Positions 9,702 through 18,649 are shown, counted from the stretch's first letter. The stretch is 64,000 nucleotides of DNA from Pseudomonadota bacterium (GCA_039193195.1 JBCCWS010000001.1:133338-197337); one strand, 5' to 3'. The notes: generated by a model from the letters alone, not told the origin. Translations and numbers: made by a program.

Positions 9702-11125
9702 TCGATGAGCGCGTGATCGTCCTGATCACGTTGGTGACCTACCAGGTGCTGCTGATCGGCATCGGCTGGTGGGCGAGCAAGCGCACGCATGATTCAGAGG
9801 ACTTCTTTCTCGGGGGGCGTAACCTCGGAGGCTTTGTCGCTGCCATCAGCGCCAGTGCTTCATCGTCGTCGGCGTGGACTCTGCTCGGGGTGAGCGGCGC
9901 GGCCTACGCCTGGGGCCTATCTGCCCTATGGTTGTTTCCGGCCACCTTAAGCGGGTTTCTGATCAACTGGGTGCTGATCGCGCCCCGTTTGCGCACTCTT
10001 GCGGGTGAGAGCGGCGCGGTAACGCTGACCGACGTGATGGCTGCGACTGCACGAGGGGAGAGGTCCCTTGCCGTGGCACGCTTGGCGAGCATCATCGTGC
10101 TCGTCTCCTTCGGGTTCTATGTCGCGGCGCAGTTTCAGGCAGCAGGCGCGGCCTTCGACAGCCAGTTCGGACTCGACGCGGAACTAAGCGTCTTGATAGG
10201 TGCGCTGATCGTCGTGCTCTACACTCTGCTCGGCGGATTCTGGGCCGTGAGCGTGACCGATAGCGTGCAGGGCGTTTTGATGGCGGTTACGGCCGTGATC
10301 TTGCCGCTGGCCGGCGTGCTCGCCGTCGGTGGCCTAGGGCCGTTATGGGAGCACCTTGCTTCGGCGGGCGATGGGGGGCCGTTCGGTGCACGTGCGGCAC
10401 CCGCAGCGATTGGCTTCGTGGCCGGCACGCTGGGCATCGGCTTGGGCTATCCGGGACAGCCCCACGTGCTCAATCGCTTCATGGCACTCGGCGACGATCA
10501 GGCCCTACGCCGGGCTCGGCTTATCGCGGTGGGCTGGGCGGTAGTGGTGTACGCGGGCATGCTCTGCACTGGCTGGTGTGCCCGAATGCTGCTGGATCCC
10601 GCGGATGCTGCGGGGGAGCAGGCCTTTTACGGCCTGACCGCTAGCCTGTTTCCGCCCGTGGTGGCGGGGATGATGTTGGCCGCCGTGCTCTCGGCCATCA
10701 TGTCCACGGCGGATAGCCAGCTGTTGGTAGCAGCCTCGTCCGTCTCGCACGATCTGCGCCGAGGCATCGAACAGCGCATCTCCCTGTCCAAGTCACGGGC
10801 CGTGGTGCTGGGCCTTAGCGCCTTCGCCCTGGCGCTTGCGCTCTACGCGCCGCAGTCGATCTTCTCGCGTGTACTGTTTGCGTGGCATGCGGTTGGGTCT
10901 GCCTTCGGTCCGCTGGTGGTGGCCATGCTGCTGGGGCGAGTCATCCCTGTACCCGTGCGACTGGCGGCGATGGGCGCCGGCGCTGGTCTCACCGTGCTGG
11001 CCCACTGGCTGGCGGACTCTCCCGGCGATTGGCTCGAGCGCCTCCTGCCCCTGGGCGTTAGCGCTGTGATCGTATGGGCAGGTTCGAGGCCTTCCAGGGA
11101 TCAGCGCGGCTTGGCTAGCCGGTGA
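9698..11125 (+). CDS. sodium:solute symporter (SSS family)
   Basis: This 475-residue inner-membrane protein has about 13 hydrophobic segments. N-terminal features are typical of the SSS/PutP family: GWWASKRTHDSEDFFLGGR after helix 1, then AISASASSSSAWTLLGVSG, which contains the serine-rich helix of the sodium-binding region. GYPGQPHVLNRFMA and the segment AAVLSAIMSTADSQLLVA are also conserved in PutP-like carriers. Proline or another amino/organic acid is the likely substrate, but this cannot be decided from sequence. The GTG start at 9698 overlaps the transpeptidase stop. The 3' end overlaps the convergent PLP enzyme gene by 11 bp. Confidence 0.85.
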   Translation: MIDERVIVLITLVTYQVLLIGIGWWASKRTHDSEDFFLGGRNLGGFVAAISASASSSSAWTLLGVSGAAYAWGLSALWLFPATLSGFLINWVLIAPRLRTLAGESGAVTLTDVMAATARGERSLAVARLASIIVLVSFGFYVAAQFQAAGAAFDSQFGLDAELSVLIGALIVVLYTLLGGFWAVSVTDSVQGVLMAVTAVILPLAGVLAVGGLGPLWEHLASAGDGGPFGARAAPAAIGFVAGTLGIGLGYPGQPHVLNRFMALGDDQALRRARLIAVGWAVVVYAGMLCTGWCARMLLDPADAAGEQAFYGLTASLFPPVVAGMMLAAVLSAIMSTADSQLLVAASSVSHDLRRGIEQRISLSKSRAVVLGLSAFALALALYAPQSIFSRVLFAWHAVGSAFGPLVVAMLLGRVIPVPVRLAAMGAGAGLTVLAHWLADSPGDWLERLLPLGVSAVIVWAGSRPSRDQRGLASR

Positions 11126-12230
11126 AGACGCCCTCCATCTCGGCGTCTAGCGCTTGCATAGGCTGCTCGAAGTAGCGATGAAAAGAATTAGGTAGATTTC
11201 GATAATCCGTGTCTTCGATCGCGAGGGGGCGGGAGTTGTAGGTGTTCCAGTAGAGGCAAGGCTGGCGAGCCAGCTGAGGGTCGTCGAGGTCTTGTTGGAG
11301 GGCGAGCATGGCCTTGCCCGTATAGGTGCCTTCCAAGGTCACCCCATCACTGTCGTAGGTGCGGCGCACAGCTTCAATGGCCTGCGGCGTGTAGCGCGCG
11401 TACTCACCGCCGAAGCAGTCGTGGCGCACGGTGACCCGGCAGTCTTGAGGCGTGAGCTTGGCAAAGGTGCCGCCGCTGCGTTCGTGGAGGAGGGAAGAGG
11501 TTTGGCGTATCAGCGTGTGCAGGCGCTTCTCGTTGCCAAAGCGCTCCGCGGTGACGCGTACGGCGATGACTTCGCTGTCGAGGCCGGCGGCCCTAAGCCC
11601 GAGCGCCAACCCGGCTGCGGTGCCGGTGGTGCCGAAGGCCATGTAGATTCGTGCGGGCGCCGGCAGTTCGCCAGCGGCTACTTGGGCTGCCAACTCGAAC
11701 GCCGCAGCGACGAAACCCACCGCGCCCAAGGCGCAGGTGCCGCCCCCAGGGATTACCGCGGGCACGACTCCGTCGAGGCGCTCGTGCCGATCGAGCTGAT
11801 AGCGTACGGCGTCGCCGAGCGCCTGCTCGTCGGGATAGTGGTGCAGCTCTGCACCGGTGAGGTAATGGGCGAGCAGATTGCGGCATACCTTGCTGGAGAG
11901 CACCTGCGGCACGAGCATAGAGATGGCGCCAAGGCCCAGGCGCTTTGCGTGGATCGCTGTCGCCAAGGCGTGATTCGATCCGACCGCGCCGAAGGTCATG
12001 ACCTTTCGTGCGCCGTTTTTCCGCGCTTGCGCCAGCAGGAATTCCAACTTTCGCAGCTTGTTGCCGCCGTAGGTGACATCGGCAGCGTCATCGCGTTTCA
12101 GGTAAAGTGCGGACGCGTCGCAAGCGCGCTCCAGCCCGCTCAGTCGCTGAATGGTGGATGGATAGGTGCCAAGGGCGAGATGCGGCAGGTGCGCTTCGAG
12201 GCTGGGATAGTGCTGGAACAGAGGATTCAA
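11115..12230 (-). CDS. 1-aminocyclopropane-1-carboxylate deaminase / D-cysteine desulfhydrase family
   Basis: This is a 371-residue fold-type II PLP enzyme. LYLKRDD and GGNKLRKLEF (Schiff-base lysine in GGNK, near residue 57) and FGAVGSNHALATA are the hallmark segments of the ACC deaminase/D-cysteine desulfhydrase family. AFGTTGTAAGLALG forms the phosphate-binding glycine turn. GTYTGKA occurs near the C-terminus. The likely reaction is conversion of D-cysteine to pyruvate, ammonia and sulfide, or a related beta-elimination; ACC deaminase needs specific residues I cannot verify. At 371 residues it is longer than E. coli DcyD (about 330). A GGGAGAAG ribosome-binding site precedes the ATG. It is divergent from the flavoprotein gene. 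Confidence 0.8.
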   Translation of the reverse strand: MNPLFQHYPSLEAHLPHLALGTYPSTIQRLSGLERACDASALYLKRDDAADVTYGGNKLRKLEFLLAQARKNGARKVMTFGAVGSNHALATAIHAKRLGLGAISMLVPQVLSSKVCRNLLAHYLTGAELHHYPDEQALGDAVRYQLDRHERLDGVVPAVIPGGGTCALGAVGFVAAAFELAAQVAAGELPAPARIYMAFGTTGTAAGLALGLRAAGLDSEVIAVRVTAERFGNEKRLHTLIRQTSSLLHERSGGTFAKLTPQDCRVTVRHDCFGGEYARYTPQAIEAVRRTYDSDGVTLEGTYTGKAMLALQQDLDDPQLARQPCLYWNTYNSRPLAIEDTDYRNLPNSFHRYFEQPMQALDAEMEGVFTG

Positions 12231-12367
12231 GAGCTTCTCCCGCGGCGGGACGAGCCTGCGGGGCGCGCTAGACGCGCCAGTCCCATGGGCGTGTTGGGCA
12301 AGGTCTTGGTCGACGATACACCTTGTCGGCCGAGGCTTGCTATCTTCTGCGCCGAGGGGCTCGCGGC

Positions 12368-13528
12368 ATGACCCGCATCGCAGTGGTAGGTGGTGGCTAC
12401 GCAGGCATCTCGTGTCTCGCGGCGGTGCGCTCCCAGCTGCCGGCGGCCCACCTGACCCTGATCGATCCGAGCGCCCATCACCTCAAACTAACGCACCTAC
12501 ACGAGGCAGCCTCGCGGCCCCTCGACGAACTGCGCATCCCCTTTGCGGAACTCGCCGACCGCCTACGCTTCGAACATGTGCGAGGCTGGCTTGGCGAGAG
12601 CGACCAAGGCTTCGATGTCGGCGATTTGGCGCAGTGGAGTGCGGCGCGCCGCTTTCCAGTGCGCTTGGCGGGTGACGCGCAGGCTGTGCAGCGGTTTGAT
12701 GCGGACTACCTGGTGCTCGCCTGCGGTGGTGAACCGACGCTCGAGGCAGCCGGGTGGCCAAAGGTGCTGACGCTGCGCGAGCTACGCGATCTCGACCTGC
12801 GCCAGCGCCTGCGCGATCTGTGCGATGAGCACGGGGTCGATGTGCGCGTCAGTGTCGTGGGAGCGGGGGCGAGCGGCGTGCAGTTTGCTTGCGAGCTCGC
12901 TGAGGCCGTGCGCCGGCTCGGTGCCCGGGGCACAGTTCGCCTGCTCGACCAGGCGCATGCGCCGCTAAGTGAGATGCCCGAGCGCGTCAGGCGCTACGCG
13001 CTCGAGCGCCTTACTGCCGTGGGTGTCGAGTGGTGGCCCCAGGCGCAGTTCGAGGGGCAGGAGGGCGATGTGCTTCGCTTTCGAAGAGGTGACAGGGACG
13101 GTGCGATTGACGAGGTTCCTTCAAACCTAACATTATTACTAACTGGCGTAAAGCCTTCGCCCTGCTCGATGAAGACCAATCGCTACGGCCAGGTGCAAAT
13201 CGAGGGGAGAGCGCTCGAGGCAGTGTTCGCCGCCGGTGATTGCGCGCAGGTGGATGGCGGGGGCTCCAACGCCGCAACTGCCCAGGTGGCGCTGCGACAG
13301 GGCCGCCACGTGGGGATTAATCTGGCTCGCCTGCACCGCCGCCGACCGCTGCTTGAATGGGTTTTTCAGGAGCTGGGCTACGTGGTCAGCCTCGGCGTGT
13401 TGGACGCAGCGGGGTGGGTGTTGTTCCGGGGGCACGTGGTCACCGGTATGGCCGCCGTGGGGATCAAGGGTGCCGTGGACACCCAGTACGATCTGTTCCT
13501 CGAAGGCATCGATACCTACCTTCTTTAG
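12368..13528 (+). CDS. NAD(P)/FAD-dependent oxidoreductase (NDH-2-like)
   Basis: This 386-residue flavoprotein has two dinucleotide-binding folds. The FAD motif GGGYAGISCLAAV lies at residues 8-20. The NAD(P)H motif VVGAGASGVQFACELAEAV is near 160-180. The second FAD contact FAAGDCAQV lies near 290-300. The layout matches type II NADH dehydrogenases and related quinone or ferredoxin oxidoreductases. The C-terminus has amphipathic/hydrophobic stretches compatible with peripheral membrane binding. The start at 12368 is chosen because the first glycine motif follows directly and GAGGGG lies upstream. The next gene, a multi-helix membrane protein, begins 9 bp after the stop, so the two are probably one transcript and may work together. 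Confidence 0.8.
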   Translation: MTRIAVVGGGYAGISCLAAVRSQLPAAHLTLIDPSAHHLKLTHLHEAASRPLDELRIPFAELADRLRFEHVRGWLGESDQGFDVGDLAQWSAARRFPVRLAGDAQAVQRFDADYLVLACGGEPTLEAAGWPKVLTLRELRDLDLRQRLRDLCDEHGVDVRVSVVGAGASGVQFACELAEAVRRLGARGTVRLLDQAHAPLSEMPERVRRYALERLTAVGVEWWPQAQFEGQEGDVLRFRRGDRDGAIDEVPSNLTLLLTGVKPSPCSMKTNRYGQVQIEGRALEAVFAAGDCAQVDGGGSNAATAQVALRQGRHVGINLARLHRRRPLLEWVFQELGYVVSLGVLDAAGWVLFRGHVVTGMAAVGIKGAVDTQYDLFLEGIDTYLL

Positions 13529-13537
13529 CAGGCTGCC

Positions 13538-15082
13538 ATGGGATCAGAAGTCGCCTTTCGCTTGGTTCAAGTCGCTGGCGCCATCTTGACGCTGGTCTTG
13601 GCATCCCGTTCCTTCACGGCTCGGGTGCTGACCCTAGGCGACGAACCTACCCTGCCGCGCTACCAGGCACCAAAGGGGCTCTACGGCCTCGGCACGGCGA
13701 GCTATGCGCTGATCATGGCCTTGCTCTACCTCATGCTGGTGACCGTGTGGACGCCTCTGCGACCCTTGATCGATGCCGTGTTCAATCCAGCGACAGCAGA
13801 TGCTGCCGCCTACCTCGCCAGCATCACCGCCGGCCTGGTGGTGCCGCTCATGGTGATCCTCGTGTTCTTCTTTCTGCTCACGTGGGAAAGCCCCCTGAAC
13901 CCCGTGCTAGTGCTGCGTGGGGTGGTCTACAACCTCTTCGCCATACCGCGCCGCGCGCAGGATGTGTACACCTCTCTGCGTGGGGCGGGCTTGCAGGGCG
14001 TGGACGAGGTGCACCGCAAGGCGTGCATCGCCAATCTCCTGGCGGACAGCTTGGCGGCGGAGGACTTCGATCGTTCCGCGGACACGGTGGAGTACCGCTG
14101 GGCTCGCGCCTGCCTGCTGTTCGGCCAGATCCAGGGCTACGCGGATCAACACTCCTATCATCGCTTCTTCCAGGAGCCGTCGCTGAAATGGGGGCAGATC
14201 TGCATCTCCTTCAACGAGACCTCGGAGAGGGTGGCGAATTGGAAAAGGGCGGAGCCGCACTATACCAAGACCTTGGAGCTTATCGAGAAGCTCGATCAGC
14301 TGGTCCGATGGCTATGCAGATTATTAGCGTGCATCGTGGTGTACGGCAGCCCCAACGAGGAGGAGATGTGGAAGACCGTCGCTCGCCTGGGCGGCGATCC
14401 GCGCCAGGTACGCTTGCGCCACACCTATCGCCATCTGCTTCTGTTCTCAGCGGCGATCGTGGCGGCCGTGGCAGTGGGGCGAGAGGTATCGGTGGTGGTC
14501 TACAACGTGTTGTTCCAACCGCCCAGGCCGCTCGAGCATTTTGCCTTCGACACGGTGCGCTGGAGCCTCTACGCCACCAGCATGTACGTCGTGCCCATGG
14601 CGGTGGTCTTCGTGGCCCATGCCGAGGCCTACCGATCGCCTCGCAACCCCGCGCGCTACTACGGATTTTACGCGCTGATGACGCTCATCTGCTTTGTGAT
14701 CAGCACCTCGATGTCCGCCTTGGTGTTCGGGCTTTCGGCCAACGACACGCAGTTCAGTTTCGCTGCCAGCTTCGTAGGCTCCATGCGCTTTGGAATCTTG
14801 CCGGCACTCATGTGCGGCTACGTGGCCTATCAGATGGACGCGCCAGCGTTGGAGGACCCCAAGAGTTGGCGCGACGAGCTCCGCCTAGCGGGGATTCGCG
14901 CAGGGACCTGGGCAGTGTTGGCCCTGATCATCATGCTCTACGCCACTGATGAGATGCCCCTAGAGTCCGAGGGGCTGCGAGTTACCATGACCATCACTTC
15001 GGGCTTCGTGTCGGCCTTGATCGCCGCCGCGGCTCGCTTTCGTATCCAAGCCGCTCAGCGCGTGGCGCCCGGCGACGCCTGA
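13538..15082 (+). CDS. uncharacterised nine-helix membrane protein
   Basis: I do not recognise this 514-residue protein. Hydrophobic segments at about residues 5-22, 52-72, 92-115, 299-323, 343-362, 374-398, 410-431, 454-470 and 484-500 suggest nine membrane helices. A soluble domain of about 170 residues (about 120-290) separates helices three and four. This middle part is rich in charged and aromatic residues (VEYRWARACLLFGQ, HRFFQEPSLKWGQ) and has no motif I know. An AGCAGG ribosome-binding site precedes the ATG. It lies 9 bp after the flavoprotein gene; a redox-partner or quinone-handling role is only a guess from context. Confidence 0.65.
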   Translation: MGSEVAFRLVQVAGAILTLVLASRSFTARVLTLGDEPTLPRYQAPKGLYGLGTASYALIMALLYLMLVTVWTPLRPLIDAVFNPATADAAAYLASITAGLVVPLMVILVFFFLLTWESPLNPVLVLRGVVYNLFAIPRRAQDVYTSLRGAGLQGVDEVHRKACIANLLADSLAAEDFDRSADTVEYRWARACLLFGQIQGYADQHSYHRFFQEPSLKWGQICISFNETSERVANWKRAEPHYTKTLELIEKLDQLVRWLCRLLACIVVYGSPNEEEMWKTVARLGGDPRQVRLRHTYRHLLLFSAAIVAAVAVGREVSVVVYNVLFQPPRPLEHFAFDTVRWSLYATSMYVVPMAVVFVAHAEAYRSPRNPARYYGFYALMTLICFVISTSMSALVFGLSANDTQFSFAASFVGSMRFGILPALMCGYVAYQMDAPALEDPKSWRDELRLAGIRAGTWAVLALIIMLYATDEMPLESEGLRVTMTITSGFVSALIAAAARFRIQAAQRVAPGDA

Positions 15083-15117
15083 GCCCTCAGGCTCGGGGCA
15101 TCGCCGTAGCTCTCGAC

Positions 15118-16002
15118 CTACGCCTGCTCACGTAGAGCCGCGATCCGCTCCTCGAGGGGCGGATGGGTCAAGAACAGCTTCTTGAGACCGCCCGTGCGGC
15201 CGCCGGAGATTCCCATCGCAGCCATCTCATCGGGTAGCTCCCCGCCGCCCGTTCGCAGGCGATCGAGGGCACGGATCATCTTCTCCCGACCGGCGAGGCG
15301 CGCCCCGCCCGCATCGGCGCGGAATTCGCGGTAGCGAGAGAACCACATGACGATCATGCTCGCCAGCACGCTGAAGACCAGCTGCATCACCAGTGAGACG
15401 ATGAAGTAGCCCGGCCCGTGACCACTCTCCGTGCGGAACACCGCCCGGTCCACGATGTGGCCGACCAAGCGCGATGCGAAGACGACGAAGGTATTGACCA
15501 CGCCCTGGATCAGGGTGAGCGTCACCATGTCGCCGTTCGCCACGTGGGCGATTTCGTGAGCGAGCACCGCCTCCACCTCGTCCGGCTTCATCCCGCGCAG
15601 AAGCCCCACGCTGACGGCGACTAGGGCGTTATTGCGGTTCCAACCCGTGGCGAAGGCGTTCATCTCGGGCGCATTCCAGATCCCTACTTCCGGCATACCG
15701 ATCCCTGCCTCGTTGGCCTGGCGGCGAACCGTATCGATCAGCCAACGCTCGTTTTGATCGCGCGGGCCGTTCACGTTCAACAGCTGCACGCCCATGCTGC
15801 GCTTGGCCATCCACTTCGAGCTGAACAGTGAGATCAAAGAGCCGGTGAAACCGATCACAGCGGACATGATCAGCAGGCTCGTGAGGTCGATGCCACCGGT
15901 CTGTCGGTTGATCGTACCGTCCAGGCCCAGCAGGGAGAACACGATGCTCACCACCACGAGTATCGCGGCGTTCGTGCCTAGAAACAGGAGTATGCGAGTC
16001 AT
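15118..16002 (-). CDS. htpX: protease HtpX (M48 metalloprotease)
   Basis: At 294 residues the length matches E. coli HtpX (293). Two N-terminal membrane helices (about 4-24 and 38-58) precede the cytoplasm-facing zinc site [10 protein letters not shown] (HExxH near residue 140). More hydrophobic segments follow, then the family-typical end [14 protein letters not shown]. HtpX degrades damaged inner-membrane proteins together with FtsH and is stress-induced in many bacteria. The gene is monocistronic, with a possible heat-shock-type promoter in the 241-bp divergent region upstream. The [17 protein letters not shown] segment is also characteristic of the family. Confidence 0.95.
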   Translation of the reverse strand: MTRILLFLGTNAAILVVVSIVFSLLGLDGTINRQTGGIDLTSLLIMSAVIGFTGSLISLFSSKWMAKRSMGVQLLNVNGPRDQNERWLIDTVRRQANEAGIGMPEVGIWNAPEMNAFATGWNRNNALVAVSVGLLRGMKPDEVEAVLAHEIAHVANGDMVTLTLIQGVVNTFVVFASRLVGHIVDRAVFRTESGHGPGYFIVSLVMQLVFSVLASMIVMWFSRYREFRADAGGARLAGREKMIRALDRLRTGGGELPDEMAAMGISGGRTGGLKKLFLTHPPLEERIAALREQA

Positions 16003-16033
16003 CGCAGATCCTCAAGTTGCGGTAAATGTTGGG

Positions 16034-16062
16034 ATGTTTGGGCGCGCCTGCGCGGAGTCAAG
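16034..16062 (-). promoter_or_regulatory. possible heat-shock-type promoter of htpX
   Basis: Read on the minus strand, CTTGACT (16062-16056), a 13-nt spacer and CCCAAACAT (16042-16034) resemble the sigma32 pattern CTTGAAA-N13-CCCCATNT. The element ends 32 bp before the htpX start. It is a partial match only; a sigma70 reading (TTGACT with 17 nt to AACATC) is also possible. Confidence 0.3.
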
Positions 16063-16243
16063 GCTCGCCAGGGGCTTTCGTTGTCAATCTACACGAGCGT
16101 GGGTTATGTTTTAGCGACTTGTCCGTCGCGGTTTTTCCTGGCCGTGCCTCGACCAACCACTGGCGCCTTGCGCCACTGTTCGCATCGGCGCGTAGGTCCG
16201 CGGGCCTAGGTGACGGCGCGCCTGTCACACCACGAGGAGCAGC

Positions 16244-18220
16244 ATGGTTTATTTCGTCACCGGGGCAACGGGGTTTATCGGCAAGCGAGTCGTGCGTCGA
16301 CTCCTGAACCGCCAGGGCCATGTCCACGTGCTGGTCCGCAGCGCCTCCGAGGCGCGGACCGCGGATCTGCTGCGCTACTGGAAGACCGACGGTGCGCGGG
16401 TGACCTTCCTCGAGGGGGACATCACCAAGGGCAACTGTGCCCTCGCCGACGACCAGATCGATGCCCTCGTGGGCAAGGTGGATCACGTGTTCCATCTAGC
16501 GGCGATCTACGACCTCACCCGTAACGAGGAGCATCAGTACAAAGCCAACGTCGAGGGCACGCGACACGTGGTCGCGCTCGCCGAGCGCCTCAAAGCCGGG
16601 TGCATTCACCATACGAGTTCGATCGCTGCCGCCGGCCTCTACGACGGCGTGTTCCGAGAGGATATGTTCGAAGAGGCAACCGGGCTGGACGATCCCTACT
16701 ATCGCAGCAAGCACGATGCGGAGGGCGTCGTACGCAACGATTGCGACATTCCATTTCGCATCTACCGCCCTGGGGTCGTGGTGGGCGACTCGCAAACGGG
16801 TGAGATGGACAAGGTGGATGGTCCTTACTACTTCTTCAAGCTCATCCAGCGCATGCGCCAGATGCTCCCGATCTGGATGCCGACGATCGGTCTAGAGGGA
16901 GGGCGTATCAATATCGTGCCCGTGGACTTTGTGGCCGACGCGATGGACCATATTGCGCACAAGCCAGGCCTTGATGGCGAGTGCTTCCATCTGACCGAAA
17001 CGAAGGCCCGTCGGGTGGGGGACATGCTCAACCTCTTCGCCCGTGCCGGCCATGCCCCGGAGATGGCGTTGCGTTTCGACGCGCGCATGCTGTCGTTCAT
17101 TCCAACCTCTCTCTTGCGCGGCATCGGCGCTCTCGCGCCGGTACAGCGAGCCAAGGACGCGCTGCTCGAGGATTTGCAGATCCCCGAGCAGGTGTTGCGC
17201 TTCATCGGTTACCCCACGCGCTTCGACCGCCGATCCACGGATGCAGCGCTGGCGGACAGCGACATTCAGGTGCCCGCACTCGAAGACTACGCATGGCGCC
17301 TGTGGGATTACTGGGAGCGCCATCTCGATCCCGACCTGCACATCGATCGCACCCTGAGCGGCGCCGTCAGGGGGAAGGTGGTCGTCGTGACTGGCGCATC
17401 CTCGGGCATCGGTAAATCTGCGGCGGTGAAAATCGGTGCAGCCGGTGGCCGTGTCGTGCTGGTCGCGCGCAAGCTTTCCAAGCTTGAGAAGACGAAGAAG
17501 TTGATCGACGAGGCCGGCGGTGAGTCGCACATCGTCACCTGCGATATCTCCGATGTGGAGGCTGTGGACGCCGCCGTGAAGCAGATAGAGGAGACGATCG
17601 GCACGGTCGATGTATTGATCAACAATGCGGGTCGGTCAATCCGCCGCTCCCTCAAGCATAGCTTTGAGCGCTTTCACGACTTCGAGCGAACGATGCAGCT
17701 GAACTACTTCGGCGCCCTGCGCATGATCCTGCGGATCTTGCCAGGTATGGTGGAGCGGCGTGCGGGGCACATCATTAACATCTCCTCGATCGGCGTGCTT
17801 AGCAACGCGCCGCGCTTTTCCGCCTACGTGGCCTCAAAGGCCGCCCTAGATGCGTTTACGCGCTGTGCAGCGGCGGAGTTCAACGACGCTGACGTACGCT
17901 TTACCACCATCAACATGCCGCTCGTGCGCACGCCGATGATCGCGCCGACGAAAATCTACCAGAACGTGCCGACGATCAGTCCGGAGGAGGCAGCAGATAT
18001 GATCGTCGATGCCATTATTCGCCGGCCTCATCGGGTGGCGACGCGATTGGGAATCTTCGCTGAGATCGCCCATCTGCTTGCGCCGAACCTGGTGCAGGTG
18101 GGCATGAACACGGCTTTTATGCTGTTCCCGGATAGCCCAAAGGGCAGCGATGGCAAGCGCTTGCCGCGCAGTGCAGAGCAGATTGCATTCGCCCAGCTTA
18201 CGCGCGGTATTCATTGGTAA
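16244..18220 (+). CDS. bifunctional fatty-acyl-CoA reductase (alcohol-forming, Marinobacter type)
   Basis: This 658-residue protein fuses two SDR domains. The first is extended (VTGATGFIGKRVVRRLL at the N-terminus; YYRSKHDAEGVV as the active-site Tyr/Lys). The second is classical (VTGASSGIGKSAA near residue 380, NNAGRSIRRSL, and SAYVASKAALDAF with Tyr-x3-Lys). From memory of the family, segments such as YRPGVVVGDSQTGEMDKVDG, HDFERTMQLNYFG and TINMPLVRTPMIAPTKIY closely resemble the ~660-residue Marinobacter reductases that turn fatty acyl-CoA into fatty alcohol through an aldehyde, using NADPH. The product would feed wax-ester or related lipid synthesis. The ATG follows GAGGAGCAGC. The gene lies next to a TPR protein and two more SDRs. 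Confidence 0.85.
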   Translation: MVYFVTGATGFIGKRVVRRLLNRQGHVHVLVRSASEARTADLLRYWKTDGARVTFLEGDITKGNCALADDQIDALVGKVDHVFHLAAIYDLTRNEEHQYKANVEGTRHVVALAERLKAGCIHHTSSIAAAGLYDGVFREDMFEEATGLDDPYYRSKHDAEGVVRNDCDIPFRIYRPGVVVGDSQTGEMDKVDGPYYFFKLIQRMRQMLPIWMPTIGLEGGRINIVPVDFVADAMDHIAHKPGLDGECFHLTETKARRVGDMLNLFARAGHAPEMALRFDARMLSFIPTSLLRGIGALAPVQRAKDALLEDLQIPEQVLRFIGYPTRFDRRSTDAALADSDIQVPALEDYAWRLWDYWERHLDPDLHIDRTLSGAVRGKVVVVTGASSGIGKSAAVKIGAAGGRVVLVARKLSKLEKTKKLIDEAGGESHIVTCDISDVEAVDAAVKQIEETIGTVDVLINNAGRSIRRSLKHSFERFHDFERTMQLNYFGALRMILRILPGMVERRAGHIINISSIGVLSNAPRFSAYVASKAALDAFTRCAAAEFNDADVRFTTINMPLVRTPMIAPTKIYQNVPTISPEEAADMIVDAIIRRPHRVATRLGIFAEIAHLLAPNLVQVGMNTAFMLFPDSPKGSDGKRLPRSAEQIAFAQLTRGIHW

Positions 18221-18262
18221 CCGAAGCGATTGGCACAGGATGTTACGTTTAAGCGGCGGACC

Positions 18263-18279
18263 TGTGATCTAAGTTCACA
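18263..18279. promoter_or_regulatory. 17-bp inverted repeat upstream of the TPR gene
   Basis: TGTGATCT and AGTTCACA flank a single central A, giving half-sites that match at seven of eight positions. A possible -10 TACTAT lies at 18300-18305, which would place the centre about 41 bp upstream of transcription start, the classical position for an activator overlapping -35. It resembles a CRP-type site but has a 7-nt rather than 6-nt spacer between TGTGA and TCACA. Confidence 0.4.
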
Positions 18280-18349
18280 CCCGCTGATCGTTGCCTGAGT
18301 ACTATGGCGAGGCGTCGAGAAACATCGCATTCGCTCGGGGGACTAGCGC

Positions 18350-18649
18350 TTGAGTAACAGGGCCTTAATGCTCGCGATCCGCACCGCGGACCATCTGCTG
18401 GAACGGGAAGAACCAGCAGCGGCAGCCGACGTTCTCGAGCGCTACCTCGCCGCGCACCCCCCGCATGGGCGCATCCTGCAGCGCTTGGGCCGCGTACGCC
18501 TGATGCAGGGACGCGCCGCCGAGGCGGCGCACCTGCTGGAGCAAGCGCTCGACTGCCGTTCGACAGCCACGCTAGCCGAGGAGGTGGTCACGCTCAGCAC
18601 GGATGGCGAACGCAACTCGACCACGCCCCCTAACGCCGCTGCGCGATAG
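18350..18649 (+). CDS. small TPR-like protein
   Basis: A 99-residue protein starting with TTG (GGGGG about 11 nt upstream). Residues 1-65 form two helix-turn-helix units of TPR type (ADHLLEREEPAAAADVLERYLAAHPPHG, then ILQRLGRVRLMQGRAAEAAHLLEQAL with the typical small/large spacing). The remainder is polar and probably unstructured. No catalytic motif is present, so it is likely a protein-interaction module. It lies between the fatty-acyl reductase gene (130 bp upstream, same strand) and a convergent SDR gene whose 3' end it overlaps by 20 bp. The unusual start codon lowers certainty. Confidence 0.5.
   Translation: MSNRALMLAIRTADHLLEREEPAAAADVLERYLAAHPPHGRILQRLGRVRLMQGRAAEAAHLLEQALDCRSTATLAEEVVTLSTDGERNSTTPPNAAAR

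Noticed and set aside
11292-12371. 359-codon plus-strand frame
   Set aside because: It is antisense to the PLP-dependent deaminase/desulfhydrase gene, which has clear family motifs, and shows none itself.
13357-14949. Long open frame (530 codons) overlapping the flavoprotein and membrane-protein genes
   Set aside because: It is out of frame with two well-supported genes, its translation is Gly/Arg-rich without motifs, and it is explained by GC-rich third positions of the real gene.
16114-16135. Short GCGAC/GTCGC hairpin followed by GGTTTTT
   Set aside because: A 5-bp stem in the divergent htpX/reductase gap is too weak, and no gene ends there.
18229-18248. Possible sigma54 promoter (TTGGCACAGGATGTTACG)
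   Set aside because: The -24-like TGGCAC is present but the -12 GC with correct spacing is not.
18263-18279. Calling the inverted repeat a true CRP site
   Set aside because: CRP sites need TGTGA-N6-TCACA; here the spacer is 7 nt, so it is reported only as an unassigned operator candidate.
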